57,723 nucleotides of DNA. Origin: Bacteroidales bacterium (lineage in GTDB: Bacteria > Bacteroidota > Bacteroidia > Bacteroidales > Muribaculaceae). The translations under genes were made by a program, and so were the position numbers. A model generated the notes under the pieces. That model was not told the DNA's origin. It saw only the letters and a program-made list of their open reading frames with translations, and searched no databases. Position 1 is the first letter of the stretch; every line of letters begins with the position of its first letter. Of the stretch, positions 17,155 to 26,132 are shown piece by piece. The stretch covers positions 14,786 to 72,508 of the forward strand of contig JAJBVL010000065.1 of assembly GCA_020859845.1 (NCBI GenBank). Reading direction: 5' to 3'.

Positions 17155-17553
17155 TTGGGATTAAAAGATAACATAATCGCTCAAAAAGCCACCTGTTTCT
17201 CGTCGTTGGAACTCTTGACTCCAGCCTTAGAGGCCCACTTCTTCCCCACCGTGGAGGAGGCCAGCCGGCTAAGCATCTCATGCTATCGCGCTGACTACTC
17301 AGCGTCGAGGATAGCGTGTGCGGTGGAGGACTGCGATGCCCATCTCATCAATCTCAACGTCACGGATCGTCTCACCCCCGAGGGCGAGATTATCATCGAC
17401 TTGCGCATCAATCATCGCAATGCCTCCTCGGTGGCGCGTTCGCTTGAGCGCTACGGCTATACCGTCATCCAGACCAGCAGCGAGGATGGCGACCTCCATC
17501 AAGAGGTTGCCGCCGGTCGTGTGGCCCAGCTGATGGCTCAGCTCAATGTATAA
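17155..17553 (+). CDS. C-terminal domain of a CBS-domain protein family (CBS pair missing)
   Basis: A 132-residue product. From about residue 40 (CYRADYSASRIACAVEDCDA) to the end it resembles the C-terminal ACT-like part of the roughly 220-residue CBS-domain protein found beside nadK in Bacteroides; SLERYGYTV matches its SLERFNYTV, from memory of that family. The two CBS repeats are absent. There is no in-frame ATG early on; TTG at 17155 is the best start. An ATG at 17112 opens a different frame that stops after 19 codons (NYILKDFGIKR), so an old frameshift or deletion is possible. It may be a degraded or minimised gene. Confidence 0.55.
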   Translation: MGLKDNIIAQKATCFSSLELLTPALEAHFFPTVEEASRLSISCYRADYSASRIACAVEDCDAHLINLNVTDRLTPEGEIIIDLRINHRNASSVARSLERYGYTVIQTSSEDGDLHQEVAAGRVAQLMAQLNV

Positions 17554-17598
17554 CATCACATTCCCCCACCCATTACTACCACCATACCTCCACCTCCT

Positions 17599-18474
17599 AT
17601 GATGAAGATTGCTGTCTATGGCAATAGCTTTCAGGACGCTTCAGTGCAGTATGTCGACCAGTTGCTGAGGCTCCTGTGCGAGCACCCTGGCGTGGAGGTG
17701 GCTATCGACCCCGACTATCTGGCGTATCTCTCGGAGCGGCTCGCTCATGAGCCTCTCATCAGTCATATTATAGGGCGCTATGGCTATGAAGCCGACTTGG
17801 CATTGAGCATCGGTGGCGATGGCACGTTTCTCTCCACGGTAAGGAAAATAGGGCCTTCCGAGACTCCCATCATGGGGCTTAATTCGGGGCGACTGGGCTA
17901 CCTGTCGGCAGCGAGAATAAGCCAGGTGCATCAAGTGGCCCATCTCATCCTCTCGCGGCAATATGCTGTTGAGCCTCGCTCGATGCTGCAAGCCACTGTC
18001 ACCTCGCGCTGGGAATATGCTCCTCAAATGGCGCTCAACGATGTGGCTATCCTAAAGCAGGACACGGCTTCGATGATTACGGTCAACGTCTATGTGGGGG
18101 GAGAATTGCTGGCAAAGTATCTCGGCGATGGATTGATAGTGTCGACCCCAACGGGGAGCACAGGCTACAATCTCTCAGTGGGGGGGCCTATAGTGGCTCC
18201 TTCGTCGCCGTCGTGGGTGTTGTCGCCGGTGGCAGCTCATTCGCTAAATATGAGGCCGCTGGTGGTGAGCGATGCCACGCAGATGGATATCGAGGTGGTG
18301 TCGAGGACGCATACCGCTCTCATCAGCGTCGATGGCCAGTCGATGACCCTCCCCGACGATGCACGGCTCCATCTGGAGCGTGCGCCTTACGTCACCAATG
18401 TGGTGCATGTACCGGGCCACAGCTTTATCCACACTCTGCGCGAAAAACTGATGTGGGGAGTGGATAGTAGATAA
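17599..18474 (+). CDS. nadK: NAD kinase
   Basis: A 291-residue NAD kinase that phosphorylates NAD to NADP. The GGDGT motif is at 72-76 with catalytic Asp74. The substrate block LIVSTPTGSTGYNLSVGGPI and the C-terminal SVDGQ segment are present. Either of the first two adjacent ATGs could be the start. It follows the CBS-family remnant by 45 bp and diverges from pdxJ. A 7-bp repeat begins at the last base of its stop codon. Confidence 0.94.
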   Translation: MMKIAVYGNSFQDASVQYVDQLLRLLCEHPGVEVAIDPDYLAYLSERLAHEPLISHIIGRYGYEADLALSIGGDGTFLSTVRKIGPSETPIMGLNSGRLGYLSAARISQVHQVAHLILSRQYAVEPRSMLQATVTSRWEYAPQMALNDVAILKQDTASMITVNVYVGGELLAKYLGDGLIVSTPTGSTGYNLSVGGPIVAPSSPSWVLSPVAAHSLNMRPLVVSDATQMDIEVVSRTHTALISVDGQSMTLPDDARLHLERAPYVTNVVHVPGHSFIHTLREKLMWGVDSR

Positions 18475-18561
18475 GGCAAAAGTAAAAAGGCAAAAGGCAA
18501 AAGGCAAAAGTCAAAAGGCAAAAGTAAAAAGTCAAAAGGCAAAAGTAAAAAGTCAAAAGTA
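18474..18561. repeat. 7-bp tandem repeat (AAAAGGC/AAAAGTC), about 12 units
   Basis: Units AAAAGGC, AAAAGTC and AAAAGTA run from the nadK TAA to 9 bp before the next ATG at 18571. They occupy the full intergenic space where a promoter or translation signal would be expected. Confidence 0.9.
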
Positions 18562-18570
18562 ATACCAATC

Positions 18571-19857
18571 ATGAAATTCTATCACATTTTAGCTACTGCC
18601 CTTATGGGCGCTTGTGCTCTGGGAGCATCAGCTCAAGATTTTGATCAATATTTTCAAGATAAGACCTTGAGGGTCGACTATATTTTTGGTGGCGACACGG
18701 CTCAGACGGTGGTGTTGCTCGAACGCCAAGTGGAGCTCCCTGGCTGGGCTGGGCGCAAGATACGTCTGCGCGAGCTGCCGCTCAAAGGTAATGGGCAGGT
18801 GACAGTAATCGACGAGGCCAGTGGCGACACTATCTATCGCCACAGCTTCTCTTCGCTCTTCCAAGAGTGGCTGCGCACCGAGGAGGCTGCCTCGCGTCCA
18901 CGCGCGTTCCAGAACTCTTACCTCGTGCCTCTGCCCAAAGCACCAGCCATTATAGCGTTGGAGCTTCAGGACAGCCATGACCAGCCGCTTGCTTCGCTGC
19001 ACCATCGTTATGACCCCGCAGATGTGCTTGTGGAGAAGCGGGGCTACACGGATGTCACCCCCCATCGATACATCCATCGTAGTCCGCGCACGGAGAATGT
19101 CATCAATGTGGCCATCCTTGCCGAGGGCTATACCCCCGAGGAGATGGAGAGCTTCTATGGTCATGCCCAGGAGGCTGTAGAGTCGATGTTTAGCCACGAG
19201 CCTTACAAGTCGCGGCCCGACGACTTCAATTTCATAGCCGTGGGAGCTCCATCGGAGGACAGTGGAGTCAGTGTGCCACGCCTTGGCGAGTGGAAGCGTA
19301 CGGCTGTGGGTTCCCACTACTCCACCTTCTATAGCGACCGCTATCTCACCACCGACAATGTGCAGCAGATACATAATCTGCTGGCCGGTATCCCTTATGA
19401 GCATATTATCATCCTGGCCAACACGGAGGAGTATGGTGGCGGGGGCATCTACAATAGCTACACGCTTACCACCTCGCGCGAAGCCAACTTCCGCCCAGTC
19501 GTTGTGCATGAGTTTGGCCACAGTTTTGGCGGCCTTGCCGACGAGTATTTCTATGTGGGCGATGTGATGGACGACACCTATCCCACCGACACTGAGCCTT
19601 GGGAGCCCAACATCACCACGATGGTCGACTTCTCATCAAAATGGGAGAATCAATTGACCCCGGGGACTCCGGTGCCTACCGACCCCGCCGACGCTGAGAA
19701 ATATCCTGTGGGGGTGTATGAGGGTGGTGGCTACTCCTTCAAGGGCGTTTACCGCCCGGCCGACGACTGCCGGATGAGGACCAATACTTATCCTACATTC
19801 TGCCCCGTCTGCGAGAAGGCGCTCTCCGACCTTATCGACTTCTATACACGCCCGTAA
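18571..19857 (+). CDS. Secreted M64-family metallopeptidase
   Basis: A 428-residue exported protease. A signal peptide (MKFYHILATALMGACALGAS, cleavage near 21-22) is followed by an N-terminal beta domain (about 25-170). The catalytic domain has the zinc motif HEFGHSFGGLADEY (His313, Glu314, His317), as in the M64 family that includes Clostridium ramosum IgA peptidase. Cys residues near the end (TFCPVCEKALSDL) are typical. The substrate is unknown; cleavage of host IgA should not be assumed. Confidence 0.85.
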   Translation: MKFYHILATALMGACALGASAQDFDQYFQDKTLRVDYIFGGDTAQTVVLLERQVELPGWAGRKIRLRELPLKGNGQVTVIDEASGDTIYRHSFSSLFQEWLRTEEAASRPRAFQNSYLVPLPKAPAIIALELQDSHDQPLASLHHRYDPADVLVEKRGYTDVTPHRYIHRSPRTENVINVAILAEGYTPEEMESFYGHAQEAVESMFSHEPYKSRPDDFNFIAVGAPSEDSGVSVPRLGEWKRTAVGSHYSTFYSDRYLTTDNVQQIHNLLAGIPYEHIIILANTEEYGGGGIYNSYTLTTSREANFRPVVVHEFGHSFGGLADEYFYVGDVMDDTYPTDTEPWEPNITTMVDFSSKWENQLTPGTPVPTDPADAEKYPVGVYEGGGYSFKGVYRPADDCRMRTNTYPTFCPVCEKALSDLIDFYTRP

Positions 19858-19895
19858 TCAACAAAAATTCAATATTAATCCCGCACACATATACT

Positions 19896-20504
19896 ATGGA
19901 TCCAAAAGCAATGTTTAAACTGAGCTATGGCCTCTTTGTGCTCACAGCTCGCCAAGATGGCAAGGACAATGGCTGCATTGTCAACACCGTGGAGCAAGTG
20001 ACGGCCGAACCTCTACGTATCACCGTGGCTGTCGACAAGACCCACCTCACCCACGACATGATAAAGGCTACCGGGCGCTTCAACGTGTCAATCCTAAGCG
20101 AATTGGCGCAGATGGACACCTTTCGCCACTGGGGCTTTGTCAGCGGTCGCGATGTGGACAAGATGATAGGTGTCACCTATTCGCGCTCAGAGAATGGATT
20201 GGTGTATCTCACCGACCAGACCAATGCCTATATCAGCGGCAAGGTGATACAAGAGATTGACTTGGGTACCCACACCCTCTTTATAGCCGATGTGGAGGCT
20301 GCCGAGGTGTTGGCTCCCGACGAGCGTTCGGTCACGTATGCTTTCTATCAGGATAATATCAAGCCTAAGCCTGCTCCCGTCAAGAAGAAAGGGTGGGTAT
20401 GCACCGTGTGTGGCTACATCTATGAGGGCGATCCTCTCCCAGAAGATTTCGTGTGTCCGTGGTGTAAGCATCCTGCCTCCGACTTCGTGCCTCTCGACAA
20501 ATAA
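19896..20504 (+). CDS. Flavin reductase-like protein fused to rubredoxin
   Basis: A 202-residue two-domain redox protein. Residues 1-155 are an FMN-binding flavin-reductase-like split barrel (LTARQDGKDNGCIVNTVEQV, FNVSILSE). Residues about 165-202 are a complete rubredoxin with two knuckles, CTVCGY and CPWCKHPASDF, binding one iron. Such fusions move electrons from NAD(P)H-linked flavin to iron, often in oxygen or peroxide defence in anaerobes. The role here is inferred. Confidence 0.88.
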   Translation: MDPKAMFKLSYGLFVLTARQDGKDNGCIVNTVEQVTAEPLRITVAVDKTHLTHDMIKATGRFNVSILSELAQMDTFRHWGFVSGRDVDKMIGVTYSRSENGLVYLTDQTNAYISGKVIQEIDLGTHTLFIADVEAAEVLAPDERSVTYAFYQDNIKPKPAPVKKKGWVCTVCGYIYEGDPLPEDFVCPWCKHPASDFVPLDK

Positions 20505-20529
20505 TTCAAAAAAGTAGGGTTTACGGAGC

Positions 20530-20559
20530 TTGGCAAAATTGAGATTTTTTGTAATTTTG
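20530..20559 (+). promoter_or_regulatory. Promoter of the 103-residue protein gene
   Basis: TTG at 20530-20532 and TAATTTTG at 20552-20559 with a 19-bp spacer. The expected start is about 65 nt before the ATG at 20632. Confidence 0.6.
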
Positions 20560-20631
20560 CCATGCCTGACTCCGTACTATGCAGACCCATCAGTCGCGTT
20601 TCGAGGCATTGTTTAACCCTAACACTAAGCA

Positions 20632-20943
20632 ATGAACAAGATTTATCAAGATTGCATAGAGAAGGCAACTGCAATTTCAGAGGGCATCGCTCGAAACACC
20701 TCCGAACTCGCCTCCAAGGGCTATGACACCTCCATAGCTCAATCACTGGCCTCGCTGGCCTCACGTCTGAAGACCGAAGCTGAGAAGTATGACGAGATTA
20801 ATGAGGCCGCTACGGCCCAGCGTCAGAAGTGTCATGAACTCCTTGACCAGCTAAAAGCTATCGTTACCGAGTCGAAAGTAGGCATCAAGTCGCGCTACGA
20901 CCAGCCCGCTTGGCAACGCTTCGGCCTCCCCGACAAGAAGTAG
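20632..20943 (+). CDS. Small helical protein of unknown function
   Basis: A 103-residue soluble protein, not recognised. It is rich in Ala, Ser, Glu and Lys and looks like two long helices (about 1-60 and 62-90), possibly a coiled coil, ending in KSRYDQPAWQRFGLPDKK. It has no signal peptide. It has its own promoter 5' and a strong terminator just 3', so it is a stand-alone transcript, which supports it being real. Confidence 0.65.
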   Translation: MNKIYQDCIEKATAISEGIARNTSELASKGYDTSIAQSLASLASRLKTEAEKYDEINEAATAQRQKCHELLDQLKAIVTESKVGIKSRYDQPAWQRFGLPDKK

Positions 20944-20958
20944 GCACACCGTCTTTTT

Positions 20959-20986
20959 AGCTCGACCCAGGGGTCGAGCTTTTTTG
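20959..20986 (+). terminator. Intrinsic terminator
   Basis: AGCTCGACCC (20959-20968) pairs with GGGTCGAGCT (20971-20980) and is followed by a T run. It lies 16 bp after the stop of the 103-residue protein gene. Confidence 0.9.
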
Positions 20987-21066
20987 TTGTTAAATCAAGA
21001 CCGCACAAAGCGCTGAAGGGCCTGAATAAAGATGGTCCAGTGTGGGGGATATTCCCACATTATTCG

Positions 21067-21074
21067 TAAATTTG
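21067..21074 (+). promoter_or_regulatory. -7 promoter box of the MscS-family gene
   Basis: TAAATTTG at 21067-21074 fits TAnnTTTG, 19 nt before the ATG at 21093. No clear -33 TTG was seen. Confidence 0.45.
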
Positions 21075-21092
21075 TGGCATAAATAATTCGCA

Positions 21093-22952
21093 ATGGATAA
21101 TGTTATGTCGTTAAGGACCTTGTTTATATCTGCTGTATGCTTTATCGTCGCGTCGTTGACGGGTGTAGCTCAGGACGTAGCCTCCGACCTCCCACCTCTG
21201 GCTACTGTCGACTCTATAGTGACCGACTCGGCTCTTATAGCTCAGCTGACCACGAAGATGGAGGGGATGTCGCTCGAGATTGAAGATGCACGTCAGCGCG
21301 AGGTGGCCCTGAATGTGGAGATAGAGCAGTTGAGACAACAACTCCAGTCGGCCGACTCTCTGCGGCGCGAGGCTTTTCGAGCGCGCATTGATTCGTTTCG
21401 CGCCGTGACCACACCGGCATGGGTGGTGGTGGAGCAGGACTCGCTCTTCACGATCTACGCCAAGCATGGAGGCCTCGCTGCTGGCGAACGTGCACGTCGC
21501 GCCAGCGAGGAGATTGTCCTTGTGGGCAAGCTTTTTGGCTTGGCTCCCGACTCGGTCTATATCTCGTCCAATGAGTTTGAGACCGATATTATCTATGGCG
21601 ACAACATACTGGTGTCGCTCACCGATATCGATGCCATTTGGGCTGGCACCACTCGCGAGGAGCTGTCTCAGAGCGTGCGTGTAATCCTCGTTGATGAGCT
21701 CAGAAAGCTCAAGGAGCTCAATAGTTTTTGGACGCTGATACGCACCGTGGTGTTGCTGCTCTTGATTATAACTGGGCTCGTAGTGGTGTTGTGGCTCGTC
21801 AACAAGGGTTATCATAAGCTGTTGAAGAGAATTACCCGATGGTCGGAGACCAAGCTCCATCCTATCTATATCCAGCGTCTGGAGATTCTGGATGTGGCAC
21901 GCCAGACCAAGATTCTGAGGTGGATAGCCAGCGGCTTGCGTTTCATCGTAGGGTTGATAATCATTTTGCTGAGCATACCGCTGTTCTTCTCCGTATTCCC
22001 TCCCACCGAGAAGATTGCCACAAGCATCATATCCTATGTGTGGACGCCTTGTCGCGACATCCTGATGGCTATCATAGAGTATATACCCAATCTGTTTACG
22101 ATTTTCGTAATCTGTGTCGTAATCCGATTTATAGAGAAGGTGCTTCGCTTTGTGGCCGTGCAGCTGTCGCTCGACAAGCTACAAGTGAAGGGCTTTTATG
22201 CCGACTGGGCGATGCCTACATTCTATATCATCCGCTTTCTGCTCTATGCCTTTGCCGTGGCCATGATCTATCCTTATCTGCCGGGCTCCAACTCGGGGGT
22301 CTTTCAGGGTATATCGGTGTTTATCGGTCTGATAGTGTCGATAGGGTCGAGCGGTGCCATCGGCAACGTGATAGCAGGCTTGGTCATCACCTACATGCGC
22401 CCCTTTAGGATTGGCGACCGCATAGAGCTTCCCAACACCTCGGGCGATGTGATAGAGAAGACGCCCTTCGTCACCCGCATTCGCACGGTGAAGAATGAGA
22501 TAGTGACCGTCCCCAACTCGTTTATCATGAACACCCAGACGGTCAATCTCACCCAGTCGGCTCAGCAATATGGGCTTATCATCCATTGCGACGTCAACGT
22601 GAGCTACACCTATCATTGGCAGCGTATCTACAACTTGCTGATAGAGGCCGCCCTGGCTACGCGCGGCGTGGTCGACGACCCACGGCCTTTCGTGCTGCAG
22701 ACCACCCTCGGCAACGACTACGCTATCTATCAAGTCAACGCTTACATACGCAACGCCAACCTGCTCCCCGACGTCTACTCCGACCTCAACGTCAGCATCC
22801 AAAACGTATTCAACCGCGAAGGCATAGAAATCCTCTCGCCCCACTACATCTCCACCCGCGACGGCTCCCCCTCCACCCTCTGCAACGAGCCCGCACCTCC
22901 AGCCGGAGAAGAAAACCCTCTAAAGGCTGCCCATGAGAGCACATCAAAATAA
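21093..22952 (+). CDS. MscS-family mechanosensitive channel with periplasmic coiled coil
   Basis: A 619-residue channel protein. A signal sequence (about 5-25) is followed by a periplasmic region with a coiled coil (about 45-95). Several membrane helices occupy about 215-440. The MscS core has the pore helix GSSGAIGNVIAGLVITYMRP and the beta domain IGDRIELPNTSGDVIE, and VTVPNSFIMNTQTVNLT follows. It releases solutes on hypo-osmotic shock; the long N-terminal part makes it an MscK/YbdG-like large member. The next upstream gene ends in a terminator, so it is transcribed alone. Confidence 0.9.
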   Translation: MDNVMSLRTLFISAVCFIVASLTGVAQDVASDLPPLATVDSIVTDSALIAQLTTKMEGMSLEIEDARQREVALNVEIEQLRQQLQSADSLRREAFRARIDSFRAVTTPAWVVVEQDSLFTIYAKHGGLAAGERARRASEEIVLVGKLFGLAPDSVYISSNEFETDIIYGDNILVSLTDIDAIWAGTTREELSQSVRVILVDELRKLKELNSFWTLIRTVVLLLLIITGLVVVLWLVNKGYHKLLKRITRWSETKLHPIYIQRLEILDVARQTKILRWIASGLRFIVGLIIILLSIPLFFSVFPPTEKIATSIISYVWTPCRDILMAIIEYIPNLFTIFVICVVIRFIEKVLRFVAVQLSLDKLQVKGFYADWAMPTFYIIRFLLYAFAVAMIYPYLPGSNSGVFQGISVFIGLIVSIGSSGAIGNVIAGLVITYMRPFRIGDRIELPNTSGDVIEKTPFVTRIRTVKNEIVTVPNSFIMNTQTVNLTQSAQQYGLIIHCDVNVSYTYHWQRIYNLLIEAALATRGVVDDPRPFVLQTTLGNDYAIYQVNAYIRNANLLPDVYSDLNVSIQNVFNREGIEILSPHYISTRDGSPSTLCNEPAPPAGEENPLKAAHESTSK

Positions 22953-22988
22953 ACATACAAGAGGGTGGGTCAAAATTGCAATATCTTA

Positions 22989-23121
22989 GCGAATCCCGTA
23001 GGGTATTGATTCTTTCAATTAGGTATCAATAATTTACCCTTCTCTCCAAAAGGCGTCTTTGGCCGTTTTTTGGGGAGAAGGGTACAACTGTATCTAATCG
23101 GAAGAACTCCTACGGAGTTGC
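22989..23121. repeat. Composite three-hairpin element between convergent genes
   Basis: The left arm has AATCCC-GTA-GGGTATT near 22992-23006 followed by TTTCAATTAG. The central stem is ACCCTTCTCTCCAAAA (23036-23051) paired with 23068-23083, with one G-T pair. The right arm has TCTAATCGGAAG followed by AACTCC-TAC-GGAGTT (23105-23119). The order and the conserved segments match the element at 1-308. The central stem, flanked by A/T runs, can act as a bidirectional terminator for the MscS and beta-barrel genes. Confidence 0.75.
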
Positions 23122-23153
23122 AAAAGGTTGTGCTAATTAGACATCCCTCTGGA

Positions 23154-26018
23154 TTAGCGGGGACCACCGCCGCCGGGGCCACCGCCGCCGGGAGGAGGAC
23201 CGCCAGGACCACCACCACGACGGCCTCCGGGACCATCACCGCCGGGACCATCCATACCACGATTGCCTGGCTCCTTGCCCTTGCCGAAGGTGTTGAAACG
23301 GTAAGCCACGGTAAACATGAAGTAGCGCGTCAGGGAGTTGTAGCGCGAGTCGTCGATATAGTTAGCCGTGATGGTGCGGCTGATATTTGACTTCTGCTGC
23401 AGCAGGTCGTAGACCTTAAGCGAGAGCGTCAGGCTCTTGGAGCGCAGCAGCTGATAGGAGATGGAGGCGTTCCACATCCATTCGCTCTGGTTGTAGCCGG
23501 CGGCATAACCCTTGGTGTCGGAGTAGGATACATCGGTGGCGAGCACGACGCCTATTGGGGTATAGTAGTAGGCGTTGAACGATGCTCCGTAGCGATGCAC
23601 GGTGTTGTCGCTGGTGGTAGCGAGCGAGTTGTGGGTGGTCTGCAGCGAGTAGTTGGGTCGCAGCTCCAGCTCCAGGTTGTCGGGGCGGAAAGCGAGGCTG
23701 AAGGATTCGCTGACAGAGAAAGCACCACTGACGTTGCGCTCGCCATTGTTGAAGCCCACCGAACGATTGTAGTTGGTGAATAAATTGTTGGAGAACTGCC
23801 AAGCCTTGTTGCGGAAAGGCGTGGAGAACATCATCATCAGTCGTCCGCTCCACACACCGTTGACATTCTCATAGGTGGTGGTCTGACCGCCCGTCTCGCT
23901 GTTGTAGGTAGTCTTGCTGACGATAGAGTTTTGGGTCATCGACACATTGGCCATCGCCATTATAGAGCGCTGAGCATCGGCGTTGAAGTCCTGGAAACGC
24001 AGAGTGAGGTTGTGGGTAAACGAAGGATTCAAGTCGGGGTTACCAATGACGATACGCAGAGGATCGCTCATGTCGGCCACAGGCTGTAGTTGCGTCATCG
24101 AGGGCTGCGACGAGCGGCCATTATAGCGTGCGTTGAAGGAGCGCGTCTTGCTCATGCGGTAGCGGAAACGTAGGAAGGGCGCATAGTTCATCACGTTGCG
24201 CTTGGGGACATTCTTGGCCTCATTGATGAGGTCGATGCTCTTCATCATCGTTGGTACGAGCGACATACCCACCTCCATGTTCAAAGCGCTCGACACATGC
24301 TTGAAGCCCACGCGAATATCTTGATTCATATACTCGTTGCGGAAGTGGTTGCTGAGATCCTCGTTGAGCACCTCCACGGCATAGTCGATGACGGGGTCAA
24401 CGCCTGACCCCGTATAGTCGGGATCGTCGGGGTAGACGACCGGATGGTCATACACGAGCTTGTCGGCGTTGTTCCAGCGATATTGCATACGATAGGAGAG
24501 GGTCAGGAAGTTGCCATTCTTGACATTGCCCAGCGGCTCTGTCCAGCTCAAGCGTCCCTCCACTTGGTCGCTCCACGTGTGATTGTTGGTAAACTGGTCG
24601 TAGAGGTCGAGCGAGTCGTTGAAGAGGTAGAAGATGTTGCGCGAGTAGCTGTTCATCTTCTCGCGCACGTTGCTATGGCTATAGCGTGCCTGCACCGAGA
24701 AGGAGCGACCGCGATGATGCTTGAAGCTATGGTTGTAGATGGCCTGAGCGCCATACTCCAGCGAGTGGCCCGACGACGTGCCGTTATTGTAGCTATAGTT
24801 GACCGGCGAACGGGCAGCGTCGCCAGCGCGAGTCCACGACGAGTCAACGCTCCAGGAGTCGTTGCGGTTGTAGGAGATGTTGGGGCGGATATCGAGGGTG
24901 TTGAAGGAGTCGGGCTTCCACTGCATACGGAAGTCGGCACGGAGATTGTGGCCGCGGTCGCGAGTCCACTTGTCGGTAGAGGAGTAGGAGGTGGAGTCGG
25001 TGAAGAGATACTGACGCTCTTGGCTCTGAATGGAGTTGCTGCTGGAGTAGCTATACATCACGTCGCCACCTACGCGGAATATCTCCTGATTGCCCACGTT
25101 GAAGTTGAGACCCAAAGCCTTGGATGTAGTGATACCGTTGTTGCCGCCAAAGCGCTGGAAGCGATTGCCGTTGCTATCGGTGAATCCCAGCTCGTTGACG
25201 TTGTTGAAGTTGCCCAGCAGCGTCATCTGGTTCTCGTTCCAAAACTTGTTGAGGTTGAAGTTCACCTTGTAGCGGTCGTCGGTGCCGTAGCCAGCCTCAA
25301 TGTTGCCAAAGTAGCCATTCTTCATGTCTTTCTTCACAGTGAGGTTGATGACCGTCTCTTCCTCACCATCGTCGACACCTGTCAGGCGTGCGAGGTCGCT
25401 CTTGCGGTCCACTACCTGCAGCTTGTCGACCATCTCCACGGGGAGGTTTTTGGAGGCCACTTTTGGGTCGTCGCTGAAAAACTCCTTACCATCCACAAGG
25501 ATTTTCGACACCGTCTTGCCGTTGGCCGTGATAGAGCCATCGGAGCCTACCTCCACGCCTGGCAGACGTTTCAGGAGGTCTTCGACCACGGCGTTGGGCT
25601 GCACCTTGTAGCTATCTGCATTGTACTCGATGGTGTCTTCCATCACCTTGATTTGAGTCTTGACGCCCGTGGCCACTACCTCTTGGAGCATGATGCTCGA
25701 CTCGGTCATGTTGACGGGGTCGAGAGTGACGCTCGACGTAGAGATAGTGACGTTCTTATAGTAGTTGGCATAGCCAATATAAGATGCTTCGACGATGTAA
25801 GAGCCCTTCTTCACGTCGGCGAGAGTAAAGACGCCCTTGTCGTTGGTCTTTGTGCCCTTGACAAACGCCGAATCTTTCTGGGCCAAGAGCTTGATAGTGG
25901 CTCCTGCCAGAGGCTCGCTTTCAGAGTCGCGAATGGTGCCCTTAATATTAAGGGCCGTGGCTGTTGCCGCGACCCATAAAGAAAAGAGTACTAAAATAAG
26001 TTTAGGAGATAACTTCAT
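23154..26018 (-). CDS. Outer-membrane beta-barrel receptor with carboxypeptidase-like domain
   Basis: A 954-residue outer-membrane protein of the TonB-dependent-receptor-like family with an OMP_b-brl_3-type barrel. The signal peptide (about 1-22) is followed by a carboxypeptidase-regulatory-like beta domain (IKGTIRDSESEPLAGATIKLL, about 24-110) and a plug (about 120-215, with VVEDLLKRLPGVEV and SKILVDGKEFF). The barrel extends to about 910. After the last strand (MFTVAYRFNTF) comes an unusual tail of about 40 residues, almost all Gly, Pro and Arg. The substrate is unknown. The sulfatase and tricorn-like protease upstream on the same strand may or may not be linked. Confidence 0.85.
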   Translation of the reverse strand: MKLSPKLILVLFSLWVAATATALNIKGTIRDSESEPLAGATIKLLAQKDSAFVKGTKTNDKGVFTLADVKKGSYIVEASYIGYANYYKNVTISTSSVTLDPVNMTESSIMLQEVVATGVKTQIKVMEDTIEYNADSYKVQPNAVVEDLLKRLPGVEVGSDGSITANGKTVSKILVDGKEFFSDDPKVASKNLPVEMVDKLQVVDRKSDLARLTGVDDGEEETVINLTVKKDMKNGYFGNIEAGYGTDDRYKVNFNLNKFWNENQMTLLGNFNNVNELGFTDSNGNRFQRFGGNNGITTSKALGLNFNVGNQEIFRVGGDVMYSYSSSNSIQSQERQYLFTDSTSYSSTDKWTRDRGHNLRADFRMQWKPDSFNTLDIRPNISYNRNDSWSVDSSWTRAGDAARSPVNYSYNNGTSSGHSLEYGAQAIYNHSFKHHRGRSFSVQARYSHSNVREKMNSYSRNIFYLFNDSLDLYDQFTNNHTWSDQVEGRLSWTEPLGNVKNGNFLTLSYRMQYRWNNADKLVYDHPVVYPDDPDYTGSGVDPVIDYAVEVLNEDLSNHFRNEYMNQDIRVGFKHVSSALNMEVGMSLVPTMMKSIDLINEAKNVPKRNVMNYAPFLRFRYRMSKTRSFNARYNGRSSQPSMTQLQPVADMSDPLRIVIGNPDLNPSFTHNLTLRFQDFNADAQRSIMAMANVSMTQNSIVSKTTYNSETGGQTTTYENVNGVWSGRLMMMFSTPFRNKAWQFSNNLFTNYNRSVGFNNGERNVSGAFSVSESFSLAFRPDNLELELRPNYSLQTTHNSLATTSDNTVHRYGASFNAYYYTPIGVVLATDVSYSDTKGYAAGYNQSEWMWNASISYQLLRSKSLTLSLKVYDLLQQKSNISRTITANYIDDSRYNSLTRYFMFTVAYRFNTFGKGKEPGNRGMDGPGGDGPGGRRGGGPGGPPPGGGGPGGGGPR

Positions 26019-26132
26019 TATGGGGGAAAATGCTAGTAAAAAATATACACGCCCCTTTTGACTTGGTGACTTTGCAAAGGTTTAACCTTAGTTGGGGAAA
26101 ATTGACAAAGAGAAAGAATTTCCCGAAGTTTG

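Noticed and set aside
24444-25979. 511-codon open frame antisense to the beta-barrel receptor gene
   Set aside because: Its protein has no recognisable domain, and the opposite strand encodes a complete receptor. Long antisense frames are expected in G+C-rich genes.
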